Assembly (NCBI GenBank): GCA_003427395.1
Contig: BFEA01000226.1
Coordinates: forward strand, 274,100 to 296,092
Source of the DNA: Chara braunii
Lineage: Eukaryota > Streptophyta > Charophyceae > Charales > Characeae
Reading direction: 5' to 3'
Length of the DNA: 21,993 nucleotides
Notes under the pieces: generated by a model
Told to the model about the DNA's origin: nothing
Database searches by the model: none
The model's input: the letters and a program-made list of their open reading frames with translations, nothing else
Translations under genes and position numbers: made by a program
Shown here: one piece after another, positions 8,451 through 18,579 of the stretch
Position numbering within the stretch: position 1 is the stretch's first letter
Layout of the letters: the number at the start of each line of letters is the position of its first letter

Positions 8451-9889
8451 TCACATAGTTGGTGTTCGACCTTTGTGCAATGAATTTTCCACCATGACCA
8501 AGGCCCCTCCGTACAAGGAGTGAAAAACGATCCGCTAGGTGCACAGGTGCTATCACTTGCAGTAGGTTGGCGTTGCCTCCAAGCATTGATTGTGCGAACA
8601 TGGAGTAACATTGAAGCACCAGTGCATGAGACAGGTTGTTGGCTAACTTGTCCTGAACATCCTTGTAGGACTCGGTGAGCCGATCTATTGCCATCTTCAC
8701 CGTCTCACAATGCTTTTCCGTATCTATGGCGAAAAAAGGAGCCTGCCCACTTCACCCTGCAGAACGCGCCGCCTTTCTCTATTTCTGACTATCACTATGA
8801 GATTTTTTGTGTGCACTAGCTGATCGCTCCAATTCGTCATTCCCTGCATCACTCGTGTTGTCCTTCTCAAGGTTGCTCATTGTTGTTGCAAAGTCCACCA
8901 TTCAATCACAAGTCCCCAAAGAGTTTCTCAACTTCAACTCTAGGGTTTCAGACAATGATTTGCCGAAAGTTGTCGGGGAACCCTTGGTTCTTTGTTGACT
9001 CCTTTACATCTGCCAGTACAATTACTTGTCGTACTGCTTCAATAAATCCTTGATCTCCGTCGATAGTGTGAGAAGGTTGTAATATTGTTTCTCGAAAATA
9101 TCTCAAACCAAATTGTAACAAGTATGTCGTGTGTATTTCCCAATATACTCAAATCATTCTTACATGTTTTGAAGCACTTGTGCATTCCCTCCCTGGTCAC
9201 TTGGAACACATCCTCATCGTGCATCCCCCTTAATAGTGTCAATGTTTCTTCGTGACCCCATAGCGCCTCTATAGTGTCTCTCGCCCCTTGGCATTCATTT
9301 TGTATCGTCTCAACAGCTAACACTTGACCCTTCCTCTATGCTTGCTTTCTCGTCATATTCGGCACCCTACATCCTACATGTGCCATCACTTGTCTCTCCT
9401 CCATGATCTTTGTTTGGCCCCAGGTGGTTCCCCACGCACCACTATCGAAAGTGTGATGGTGTAGGTTTTTTTCCCAACCTTCCATGCCTATTCACATTCC
9501 TGGAGACTTTTTAGTGGGCGTGGAAGGATGAGGCGACTTCACAAATGCGCTTGCAAAAGGACGAGGATCCACCTTGCTTCATCATCTTCGGTATTATCAA
9601 GACTCTCGTCGAGGAAATATCAGTTTATGACGACTCGTAAATTACGCATTGCATAGGCAAACATAGACCCTTGCTGCGAATTACGCATTGCATTGGCAAA
9701 CACAGACCCTTGATAACTCATAAATTCTCCATTGATTTCGCTTAAGTTTGTGAAAGGGTGCGGTCGCGTTTCAGGTAAAAAACATGACCTCGCCTCGACA
9801 ATATAATTATCCTCTCTCTCATCCCCCCCCTCCTCTTTCGCATCTGCTATCAAGCAACGGGGACAAACCAGCGTGTTTAACATATACAT
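8437..9889 (-). pseudogene. Decayed protein-coding gene of unknown family
   Basis: A coherent protein-like reading runs down the minus strand through three frame segments. It goes from 9889 (stop TGA 9622-9620, continuing to about 9575), then from about 9572 to about 9095 (stops TGA 9494-9492 and TAG 9338-9336), then from 9093 to 8437 (stops at 9024, 9006, 8904, 8781 and 8754, first base given). Between stops the text is non-random and of one style: GAWGTTWGQTKIMEERQVMA, ETIQNECQGARDTIEALWGH, EIKDLLKQYDK, ETLELKLRNSLGTCD, KMAIDRLTESYKDVQDKL, and ANLLQVIAPVHLADRFSLL near the end. Helical, charged segments dominate. No transposase, nuclease or kinase motif is recognised. Introns could explain some stops, but sensible text continues across each, which favours decay. 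It is a gene or repeat-encoded protein; the family is unknown. Confidence 0.6.
9640..9717. repeat. 39-bp tandem duplication
   Basis: Two adjacent copies starting aattacgcattgcat at 9640 and 9679, differing at several positions. The period of 39 keeps the minus-strand frame and gives a 13-residue repeat (QGSVFANAMRN / QGSMFAYAMRN) in the unknown decayed gene. Confidence 0.85.
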
Positions 9890-11335
9890 TGACGATCTGA
9901 GAGGTTGCTAGCCTACTAATATGGCAAGATTTACGACATAACCCAACTGTGTGCCATTGTGCATGAAAATACTCCGGGATGCGCAAGTGTCTTCAACGGA
10001 ACGAGGCAAAGTGCCAAGAAGGAAGAGGTTGGAATAAGACAAACTGTGGTGATGGTTGGGTCAACGATAAACTATAGGAGAAGCGGTGGCTGATGATAGA
10101 ACTAGGAAGAGGTGTAGGCATGGTCTCGCTGGAAGGGACATTGAAGGATTGGAGGCATGGAATTGGGAGGGGTTGGTGTTCTCATTGCCATCGGCTTGTC
10201 AGACTTGCATCAGATGCCTACCTGTGACGTTCAACCATTCACCCTGTCTTGTCCTTCGGTCGGAGTGATAAATTGTGCAGAATAAACCCTGAAGGACAAA
10301 GAAATGGGGTGTGCCAAGGATTTTTGGGAACATTGAGTGTGGGGCCACAAACGAAACTGAAAGCCTCGGTGTGATTCTAATTTTTGTGAGATATTTAGAG
10401 GGGAAAGCAATAGTGTGCACTACTTTCGAATATTCACTTAATCCAAAAAGTATCTTTGCACTTCCATGTGGGCTACTTATCATCGAATTAAGTCCCAACG
10501 TCGTTCGTTACAAAGTCCGGAATCCAACGTGGATGGTCTCAGTCTAGTCGTTCTTTCCCTGTGTTCGTCCTCACCACGTGTCCGATAGTGGAACCCCTTC
10601 TCCCGATAACGCTCGGTGCTGCAACAATTACTGCACACCGTGTTAGGCCAGCGGGGTGCTTCTGCCATCCACGGGATGACAATCAGTTCGTTAAAAGACA
10701 AAAATAACGAGTACGGAGGAAATTGGGTGTCGATGGTGACAAAACCAACGCCTACGAATTCCAAACACCTCGTCTTAGGTGGAAAATAATAGCGTTTGCC
10801 GATTTTGGCGATGACTTCTTGTACATCCCACTCGCATACATGTGTCCTTTCCTCGTTATACGGGAAGGGCCGAGATGGGGATGTGGGGAGTCAGTACCCA
10901 ATCGGGTCGGAACAATCGGTCCGCATGGCACAAGCGAATTATGAGTACGTCAATCATAAAAATAAATTGTCGCAATGCTACGTGTTTAATTGTCTTTCAT
11001 TAATACGGCGAAACGATGAAAAAAAAAATTGTGAGTTTGATCCAATCACTGCGACAATCATCATTCCTCAAACGGAAGTGATAAGCATGCATTTTCATAA
11101 TCTGAGCGGGATTTTCACTTAGTTAGCCCAATCAATGCACACGCGCAACAAATCTCATATGTGCTATTCCTCAGCTGTTTGAGAGACACATCAACAAAGA
11201 AAACCGATAAGACTTCATAAGTGATCTCTGAGTTCAATGATGCTCGCTCGTGTGGGATCTGATTGAATTCAACAGGGACGAGCAAGATCATGGAAACCTC
11301 GAGTCATTTTAGCATTCATCAGATAGATAAGAGCA

Positions 11336-11338
<3 letters not shown>
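9890..11338. other. Unassigned spacer
   Basis: Several frames of 60-110 codons exist on both strands (for example 10199-10498 -, 10311-10547 +, 10480-10764 -, 10796-11122 +), but none shows a motif or connects with a neighbour into a longer reading. The stretch from about 10940 onward is AT-rich and looks non-coding. Confidence 0.45.
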
Positions 11339-11415
<77 letters not shown>

Positions 11416-11430
11416 NNNNNNNNNNNNNNN

Positions 11431-11511
<81 letters not shown>
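11339..11511. repeat. (GA)n microsatellite with assembly gap
   Basis: Perfect GA repeat on both sides of 15 N at 11416-11430. The gap lies wholly inside the repeat, so the true length of the tract is unknown. Confidence 0.97.
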
Positions 11512-11514
<3 letters not shown>

Positions 11515-11966
11515 CTGAGACGTAGCTTGACCGAACAATAGGACCGCAGAGACAAAGAGAGAACTCCGGTCATACAGACAATCTCGAGGGGGAGCACCCA
11601 GCTATTCACTGTGGACTTGGCGTCTTAGAACCAAAGGAAAAAAGATCAAAAAATCAAGGCGCGCCGGCCTTCTGCTCTCTAATTATGGCCCTTGGCTATG
11701 CAATCACTCGTACACACACATTCTTCTCACTCATGTACTAACGATCGCGATCGCCATGTACCAACCTCCATGCCTCATTGATCGTCACCCCGCCAACTCA
11801 GCCTTTGCATCAACTTGCCCAGATCCCGCAGTTCGTCGCGACCACCTGACTCACAGTCACGCGGCTCGTCAGGACTTTCCGACTCGCTATTTGCACACAC
11901 CCTAGCCACAACGTCCCTGAAGTTGTCAGATGGGTTGAGAGAGTGTTTTCTGGACGCGCTTGTGGG

Positions 11967-11974
11967 TTTTATAG
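11967..11974 (-). promoter_or_regulatory. Candidate TATA box
   Basis: The minus strand reads aactataaaaccc, a good TATA-box match. A CCAAT/ATTGG element lies further upstream on that strand (about 12092-12098), roughly 120 bp away. No convincing gene follows downstream before the (CT)n side of the GA tract, so this may be chance. Confidence 0.2.
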
Positions 11975-12124
11975 TTGTGAAGATGGGAATAGAAGATGGA
12001 GGAGAATTAAATGGAGATAGGAGGGGTGAAAAGAGAGTTTGGGTTAATCGCCCAGGGAAAGTCATATCAATCTCATGAGTTTCTTCACAACCAATCACAT
12101 CACAATGTGCGGGGAGTATCCTCG

Positions 12125-12382
12125 TCACACGATGTCGTCCGACGGCTCGAAAACCCTGAGAGGAGATCGGAAGGGAGTTCCTCTATGGGGATGACGGCGG
12201 GAAGGAGCAGAGCTCGAAAAGTAGCGTGGAGCGAGACATGGATTCAGATGAGAAGAAGTAAGGGCGAAGCACGAATGGGGATGGGATGGAAAACACTTAC
12301 GGGTGAAGGAGAGAAGGCATGAAGAGGAGGAGGGTGAAAATGACATGGGTCCTTGCGCGAAGTGGGGAAAACTTGCATGCAT
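12125..12382 (-). CDS. Hypothetical frame, organelle-presequence-like
   Basis: An ATG at 12382 (G at -3) opens 85 codons. The product is rich in Ser, Pro, Arg and His, with almost no acidic residues until the last ten or so. It contains PRYFSSSAPSRR, which resembles the cleavage region of plant mitochondrial or plastid presequences. It could be a first exon, but no mature domain follows in any frame and no clear splice donor was found. Composition alone can produce such text, so confidence is low. Confidence 0.15.
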   Translation of the reverse strand: MHASFPHFAQGPMSFSPSSSSCLLSFTRKCFPSHPHSCFALTSSHLNPCLAPRYFSSSAPSRRHPHRGTPFRSPLRVFEPSDDIV

Positions 12383-13202
12383 GGCGCCTGTGGAGAAGGG
12401 AAAAAGACACCGAAATAGTTACGTTTTATCCATTCCGGTTCAAGAGCTACTTCAAGATTGAAGATATCGAAAGCAATATCAGCGCGTGAAATTAAGCGTG
12501 CCAAAATCCTACGTCTATCTAGCTTTCTACAAACAAATCATTCATATTTCAAGGGCGAGTGTGGGAACATTCATTTGCAAGAAAGGACACGTCAACGGGA
12601 AGAGCGCCTGTAAGTTCTGGAGTTCCCAAATGCCGAACAAACTTCCTAGCGAGGTCGCTAAGGCGCATATAATTCCTACGTAGATGCACGGATTGCCGAA
12701 AGAAAATTGCAAAGAAATCCAAAAGAAACATTGTTTTAGACATGAGAGGTTTTGGTTGGCCTGTGATTCCATGCACTGAGGATATAGAAAAAAGAAGGGG
12801 TACCCAAAAAGAGCCCAAGACAGATCCGAAGAGTAGGAACAACAAGAACTCGGGGCTTCAGAAGATCATTCGGGTATGGAAGCTGGTACATCACATACCT
12901 GAGGTTGCACTATCGTTGTGTATGCCTTGCGGAGCAAGGTAGGCTATCGTCAACATGAAGGAAGTTTGAGAGTAGTCATGGACCATTTCTCAGGAGTCCA
13001 CTCTGACAGCTCCCGAATTTGTTTCCAGGCGTTTAATCCAAGGGAATGTATGGCGATGCTTGCACTCCTGGAAAAGTTGAATTTGGGAGCGGGGTGGCGA
13101 GGCCCTTAGTGTGGGTGCACCACCACGGTCCACTAGTACCTTTCCCCGCTTGAAAAAAAAAAAGCATGGCGGTTATTACGGAAGTGCATGGCCGTGGCTG
13201 GT

Positions 13203-13258
13203 GATGACGGCCAGATACATCCATGCCGCCGATGACGACTAGATACATCCATGCCGCT
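13203..13258. repeat. 28-bp tandem duplication
   Basis: Two adjacent units, gatgacggcc and gatgacgact each followed by agatacatccatgccgc, with period 28. They differ at only a few positions, so the duplication is recent relative to the surrounding decay. Confidence 0.85.
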
Positions 13259-13560
13259 TCACTTTTTTTGTGGTGCGCACGACAATTTCAGGACCACGAC
13301 CCATATGGGCAACGACCTTGAGGTACCTTCGGGACATCCGCTAAAATTGGACTGGTTTAGAGAAGGAAGATCAGCATGGCCCTTGCGCTAGGACGACACA
13401 CATAAATCGAGAAATGGTCCATTTGAATTGACCAGCCCCAGGTAATTCAAAATTGCAGTATTTCACTCATCTTCTTCATCTGCTTCGAGTGGAGTTCGAA
13501 CTCAGGTCTGTATTTCAACAGTTTAGGGATGTATGAATTGTGGTAGGCTAGTTGGTGAGT

Positions 13561-13572
13561 AGGGACCCTTTT
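13561..13572. repeat. LINE target-site duplication, copy 1
   Basis: agggaccctttt at the 3' side of the LINE (left in the window), identical to 21558-21569. The last four T overlap the poly-A tail of the minus-strand element, as is usual after target-primed insertion, so only the first eight bases are fully independent evidence. Confidence 0.6.
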
Positions 13573-13580
13573 TTTTTTTT
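13569..13580 (-). other. Poly-A tail of the LINE
   Basis: Twelve T on the + strand are the A-tail of the minus-strand element. It is immediately preceded (minus strand) by tataataaa, which includes an AATAAA-like signal. Confidence 0.65.
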
Positions 13581-14256
13581 ATTATAAAGAAAACTCCATT
13601 ATGTACTCATTCCATAAACAATAGTGGAGAGGTCGGGCACCTCACATAAAAACCAACGTTGGGAGCATTACCCAGTGTTCGCTTGTAGCTGACAAATTTT
13701 ACCTAAAATCAAACTACTTGCCACTAACAAAAGGATCGAAAAGTAAAAAGAGACAAAAGTCTTAAGGTAACAAGTCGGCCTAAGGAATACAATTGTACCT
13801 TGGCTGGGATGTTCCTGTCAAAAGGCTTCCTTAGATCCTACTATTATTAGCCCGCTAGACCATCCAAACTCGCGACCATCCACCCGACCTAGCCGAGTAC
13901 TACCACACACCAACACAACCTACTAACTTGTCGAGGACAGCGGCCTAAACCGGCTCCCCCGAGGCTACCACGCCTCAATTGTATCGAAGCGCCACTGACA
14001 ACCTCAGCCTGGCTGAGGGCTCTAATGACCTCCTGCTGCTCGCTTCTCCCACCGAGATAGCTAGGTGGGTATTTGTCTATGCCCTAACCCCTGTTGTTTG
14101 CCTTCCCGCACATTAACTCAGACATCAGCATCTAAACCTACGAGGGGTGAATGAATGTGAATGGCTGACAAACTAACCCGATTGCGAAATAGATTTCAAA
14201 GACCCTACTTCAATGGAAACCCAGTAAGGGTTCCCCTACAACCACAACCACGGTGC
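13581..14256 (-). other. LINE 3' UTR
   Basis: About 680 bp between the ORF2 stop and the poly-A tail without coding signal. No simple repeat or strong hairpin was noticed. Confidence 0.55.
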
Positions 14257-17200
14257 TCAGACTAGTTTTCCTTCTGGGGTCACTGCTGCCAATTGGTTAC
14301 ACCTTGCCCATGTGAAAAGGAACCATCTCCTGCCACGTGGCAGGTTTCCCCTGTCGGCCTTCCGAACCCAGTCAGCGACGATCATCGTCTGAATCACCCT
14401 CCAGATTTTTCGTTTGCAGGCGGCGTGAGATGACCCTTCCTTTATGAAGAAGATATTGTTTCGATCTTCCCAAATCACCCACATGATGCTAGCACAGATT
14501 GTCTGAGCCATGTACCCCGATCCTGATTTGCTGAAGAATAATGAAGGGCGTTGGCCTGTCAACACCCAGGTGTCATCCCACGACATAACTGTATTCACTT
14601 GTTGCCAGTGAGATGCCCACCAATTCCAGATTTTCCGTGACGCTAGGCATTCAAAAATAAGATGGCGTAGGGTCTCCTCTTGTTTGTGCCCGCATCTCGC
14701 GCACATCACATCTACTTACATACCTCTATTATGGAGTCAGGCCGCCGTTGGAATTACTGAGTGTGTCAGTAACCAGAGGAGTCCAGAGAACTTCAGGGAA
14801 GGGAGAACTTGAAGTTGAGACCACAATTTGCTCACCTCTCTTCCCAGAGGAGGGTTAGGTAGTTGCAGATGTTGGGCCAGCCGGTAGTAGGCTTCTGTTA
14901 TTAGGGTCTATAAGGAGGCAATTAGGATTCTCCTCCCTATGTTTGTCGTATACTGAGCAAGGGACTTTTGATTGCCTTGACCCAAGTCCCGGATGATGCA
15001 CCCTGGATCTAGTCTGAGCTTCGTGATTGTCGTTCCTCCTTGAACCAAAAAGGGATCGTTTTGGCTCCCCTCCACATCATCTCCCCTATCTTGAATCACC
15101 CTAACCGTTGTTAGGGGGATCTCGGGGCCCATTACTATTTCTCCCGACATTCCAACCCGTCTTCCTGAATGTTGGAGGATTTACGTCGCCACTGAGTGGC
15201 GCTCCAGTCATCTTCATCCAATTGATCCTCCAGTCTGAAATACTCGCCCGTCTGTTTATTCTTGTACCACTGCCCTCACTTTCTCCTCTCCTTCTCAACA
15301 TATCTACCCAATCCTTTGGGATAACTTCTCTCCATTGTCTAACTCTCTCCTCCACTCTCCTCGCTCAGGCTCTCCCTAGTATCCTTCTGACACTTCTCTC
15401 CTCCCTCAATTCCAGCTTGTCGTCGTCCCACAAATCCCGGACCTGCGATACCCCCTTCTCCATCCACAGTCTCTCAAAGGAGCCTGCTTGAGCCGACGCC
15501 TGAAAGGGGGTTTCATTTGTCTATATGATGGCTACATTTTCAAAGAGTGGCTGGATAAGAACTTCCTCCCTGATATCGGGAGGCTTGATCTGAGGCGGTC
15601 GCAGCTTCTTCCATGCGATCCACCATGCCCTCCCAATCACCGACTTCGGGGGCCACTGCAGAAAGGAGGGAACTTGCAGACAAACCCATGCACCCTTTGG
15701 TCTGCTAAGGTGGAACTCCCGCTGCAATATATACATAATTAGAACTAACCAGTTGCGCTGCTCGGCCTGTGTAGCTATCTTGTAGATCCATTTGCCGATC
15801 AATGCCAGATTCTGCTTCTCTGGGTCCACTAACCCCAAGCCTCCTTGGGACCTTGCTTGGGTTATCTTGCCCCAAGCCACCTTAGATATAAACCGGCTCT
15901 GATCTTTTGCATCCGGCTTCCACAAATAGTGAGCGGCCTCTGCTCTTATCCTCACTGATGTGGCCCTGGAAATCAAAACTACTGCTGCCACGTACCATAG
16001 GAGTGAGGAGACCGATGCTGCAATCACTGGCGCTTTTCCCATCAATGAAATCCCCTTGGTGTCTCTACATCTCTGTAGTGTTGTCTTGGCTTGAACTACT
16101 GTTCGAAATTTACACCTGGACGCCAAAATAGCATTCGGATTCAAACTCTCTAATTCTCTTCATAGTCCAATCTTCTGCCAGGTCATACTCCCGGGGCAAA
16201 AAGTACATTGACTTGTCCCAGTTAACCTTTGTCTCCGAGAGGGATGAATATTGGGCAATGAGCTTCTTGGCCTCACCCATCGATTCCGGAGTTGCCTAAA
16301 AAATCAAGAGCAGGTTGTCCGCAATTGCCCCCACCACAACTTTCACTCCTTCCCGCAGTTGAAGCCCTCTTATACGTGGGGCTGCTCGAATGGCATTAAA
16401 AAGGACCTCCATCTGTACCACAAACAACATCGGGGCTAGGGGACAACCCTGTCTTAGCGATCTTGACAAATCGAAAGTCTAGGAGTGTCTCCCATTCACC
16501 AACACTGTTGTTGTTGAGGAACAATACAGCGTCGAGACCCATTGACGAAAGCAGCCCCCAAAGCCCATATGCTCGAGAGTGGCTAGCACGAACGACCAGT
16601 TCACCCGGTCATAGCCTAGCAGGCTCATAGGCCTTCTCCAAATCAAGCATTGCCTTTGCTACCTGACGTCTTTCTCTGCCCACCACCTCTTGTGGGTGGT
16701 GGCCCCATAGCGACCATAATGTTCTTTGCGATGGAACATCCTTTTACAAATGCACCCTGGTCTGCTCCTACAAGGCCCGGCATGAACGGTGCTAGCCGTC
16801 TTGCCAGCACTTTTGCTATAATTTTGTATGAAACATTTAATAGAGAGATTGACCTCCAATTTCGAATATTCCTTTTGTCGCCCTTCTTGTACAACAGAGT
16901 AATAACCCCTCTGCACATGTTCTCCGTCACGGTCCCTCCTTCAAGCACTCTGTTGTATATTTTTAATAACAATGAACGTGTCTGTTCCCAAGTCGCCTCA
17001 TAGAACTCCGTCGGCCGCCCGTCGTCCCCCGGGGATTTCCTTTTAGCCATACTCCTCACCGCCTCCCCCAATTCCTGCAGGGTGAGAGGCCGGTCTAGGG
17101 ATAGTCTCTGTTGGACCTCAAGCGCCTTATCTGTATGCTGCCACAGGTCCACCTTCTCTTTCATGGATTGCAGGGATTCCCTGGGCTGTCTTCGCGACGT

Positions 17201-18458
17201 CAAGATGTCCTGATAGTACAACGTAGCATATTCTGTCATTGTTACTGTATCCACCGCCACGTCCGCTTGAATGAGTGTTGTAGCTCCCAGATGACGTTGT
17301 GGGACCGGTGCGGGCATAGTCTTCGGAAGGCCTCTTTAGACATTCTGTCTAGCTGAGATATTCCTCTTTCCTGGGCTCGCCTCGCCCAACTCTCTTGTTA
17401 CTTGATCTGGATCGCCTCCCATTTGGCCATCCATGTGTCCCTTCTTCGTTGACCGAGAAGGAGTCCCGTCCTAGCTGGGCCTCTGCTTCCTTAACCATTC
17501 GTCGACACTCCAGTTCCTCCTCTCTTCTCTCCTTAGCCAGTATGTGTGAGAAGGCGTCTAGAGCCCGAGTGACAGTCCTGAACCCCAACTGCAGCCACTC
17601 CTCCTCCGAATTAAACCAAACTTTAGTCTTTTCCCAGTCCACCCAGTGTCGTTTACATCATTCCACCACCTCCTTGTTTTTCAGGTTTTCTCTGTTTAAT
17701 CCCTTCTCCCTTTGGAGGTTGAGCCCGAACTGGAAGTGGAGTGTGACAGGGTAGTGATAAGACATAGGTTCAGGATCAACTACCACACTAGATACTGCCT
17801 CTCTTGGTTCTCCTCTTGATAGGACCAGGTCTAGCCGTCTTCTTGCCGGTTCTTTGTCCTCGTTCCTTTGTGATGAGATCCACGTAAAACCTGAATCCTC
17901 TGCGTTGACCTGTCGAAACGTGTCAATAAGACCCTCAGCTTCAATAAACTGCTCCAGCAATACTGCATCCGACTTTCTGGGGAATTCATGTGCAGAATCC
18001 AGCCCAGGTTGAAGAACGGAATTGAAGTCTCCTGCCATCACCAAGTTGGCTGCCCCCGGAGTGAAATTTGGCAGGTCCCTGAAAAAGGATCGTCGTTCTG
18101 CAGGTATGGAAGGAGCATACACAGACATTAACGTCCATTCCTGCCCTCTCAGTCTGATTTTGACTCACACCCACTGCCCCCACACATCAAAATCGCTCTC
18201 CAAGACTTCTACATCCAGATTACGGTGTAGTAGAATGGTTGTACCTCCGTGGGTACCATCCGCTGGCACCCACCACCGTGGGCCTTTCCACCATCTTCCA
18301 AATCGGTCGACTTTTGACTCATCCAACTTGGTCTCCTGCAGGAAGACTATTTGAACTCGATTTTTGTGGATCCATGTCTTCAATTTGGCCTTCTTCTTAC
18401 GGTCTGAAGAGTCTCCCAGACCCCGTACGTTCCAAGTTATCATCGTCAGCTTATCCAT
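14257..18458 (-). pseudogene. LINE ORF2: APE endonuclease / reverse transcriptase / zf-RVT
   Basis: The polyprotein starts at ATG 18458. The APE domain shows ITWNVRGLGD, LQETKL (catalytic Glu), AGDFNSVL and RRRLDLVL; the final motif reads SYHYPV where the family has SDH, so Asp is Tyr (17757-17759). In-frame TGA codons lie at 18167-18165 and 17660-17658. The frame shifts near 17440 and 17325. RT follows: KSPGDDG, GVITLLYKKGDKRNIRNW, LLNVSYKIIAKVLARRL, then motif A LDLEKAY split by a 16-bp insertion (16609-16624), motif B RQGCPLAPMLF, and motif C reading IADN instead of the usual ADD (16314-16322). A TAG follows at 16298-16296. The connection region (16144-15521) has KAPVIAASVSSLLWYVAAVV and SQGGLGLVDPEKQNLALIGKW, typical of plant LINEs. 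The C-terminal zf-RVT reads CARCGHKQEETLRHLIFEC, CX2CX9HX4C, near 14650-14706. Further stops lie at 14910, 14739 and 14718 (first base). The full frame would be about 1,400 codons. Confidence 0.9.
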
Positions 18459-18579
18459 TTACAGAGGTAGGCGTGACAGACGATTGGGTTTGTTGTTCCT
18501 CCCCAAGGGACTTGCGACTTCCTTTCCTTCTCCGCCCTTATGTTTGCCCCTCTTCCTGTCGACTCTCCTAGGGCATGAT

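Larger units (their letters stand above)
11512..13202. other. Mostly unassigned region
   Basis: No recognised gene. Weak items inside are annotated separately (a transit-peptide-like frame and a TATA-like element, both minus strand). A minus-strand frame at about 12549-12680 reads LSDLARKFVRHLGTPELTG and looks slightly protein-like, but it has no family match and is preceded by low-quality sequence. Confidence 0.4.

Noticed and set aside
13490-13570. tRNA/SINE-like words: ggctagttggtgag (A-box-like), gttcgaactc (B-box-like) and a T-run
   Set aside because: The two boxes are in the wrong order for a pol III gene, no cloverleaf forms, and the T-run is better explained as the LINE poly-A tail.
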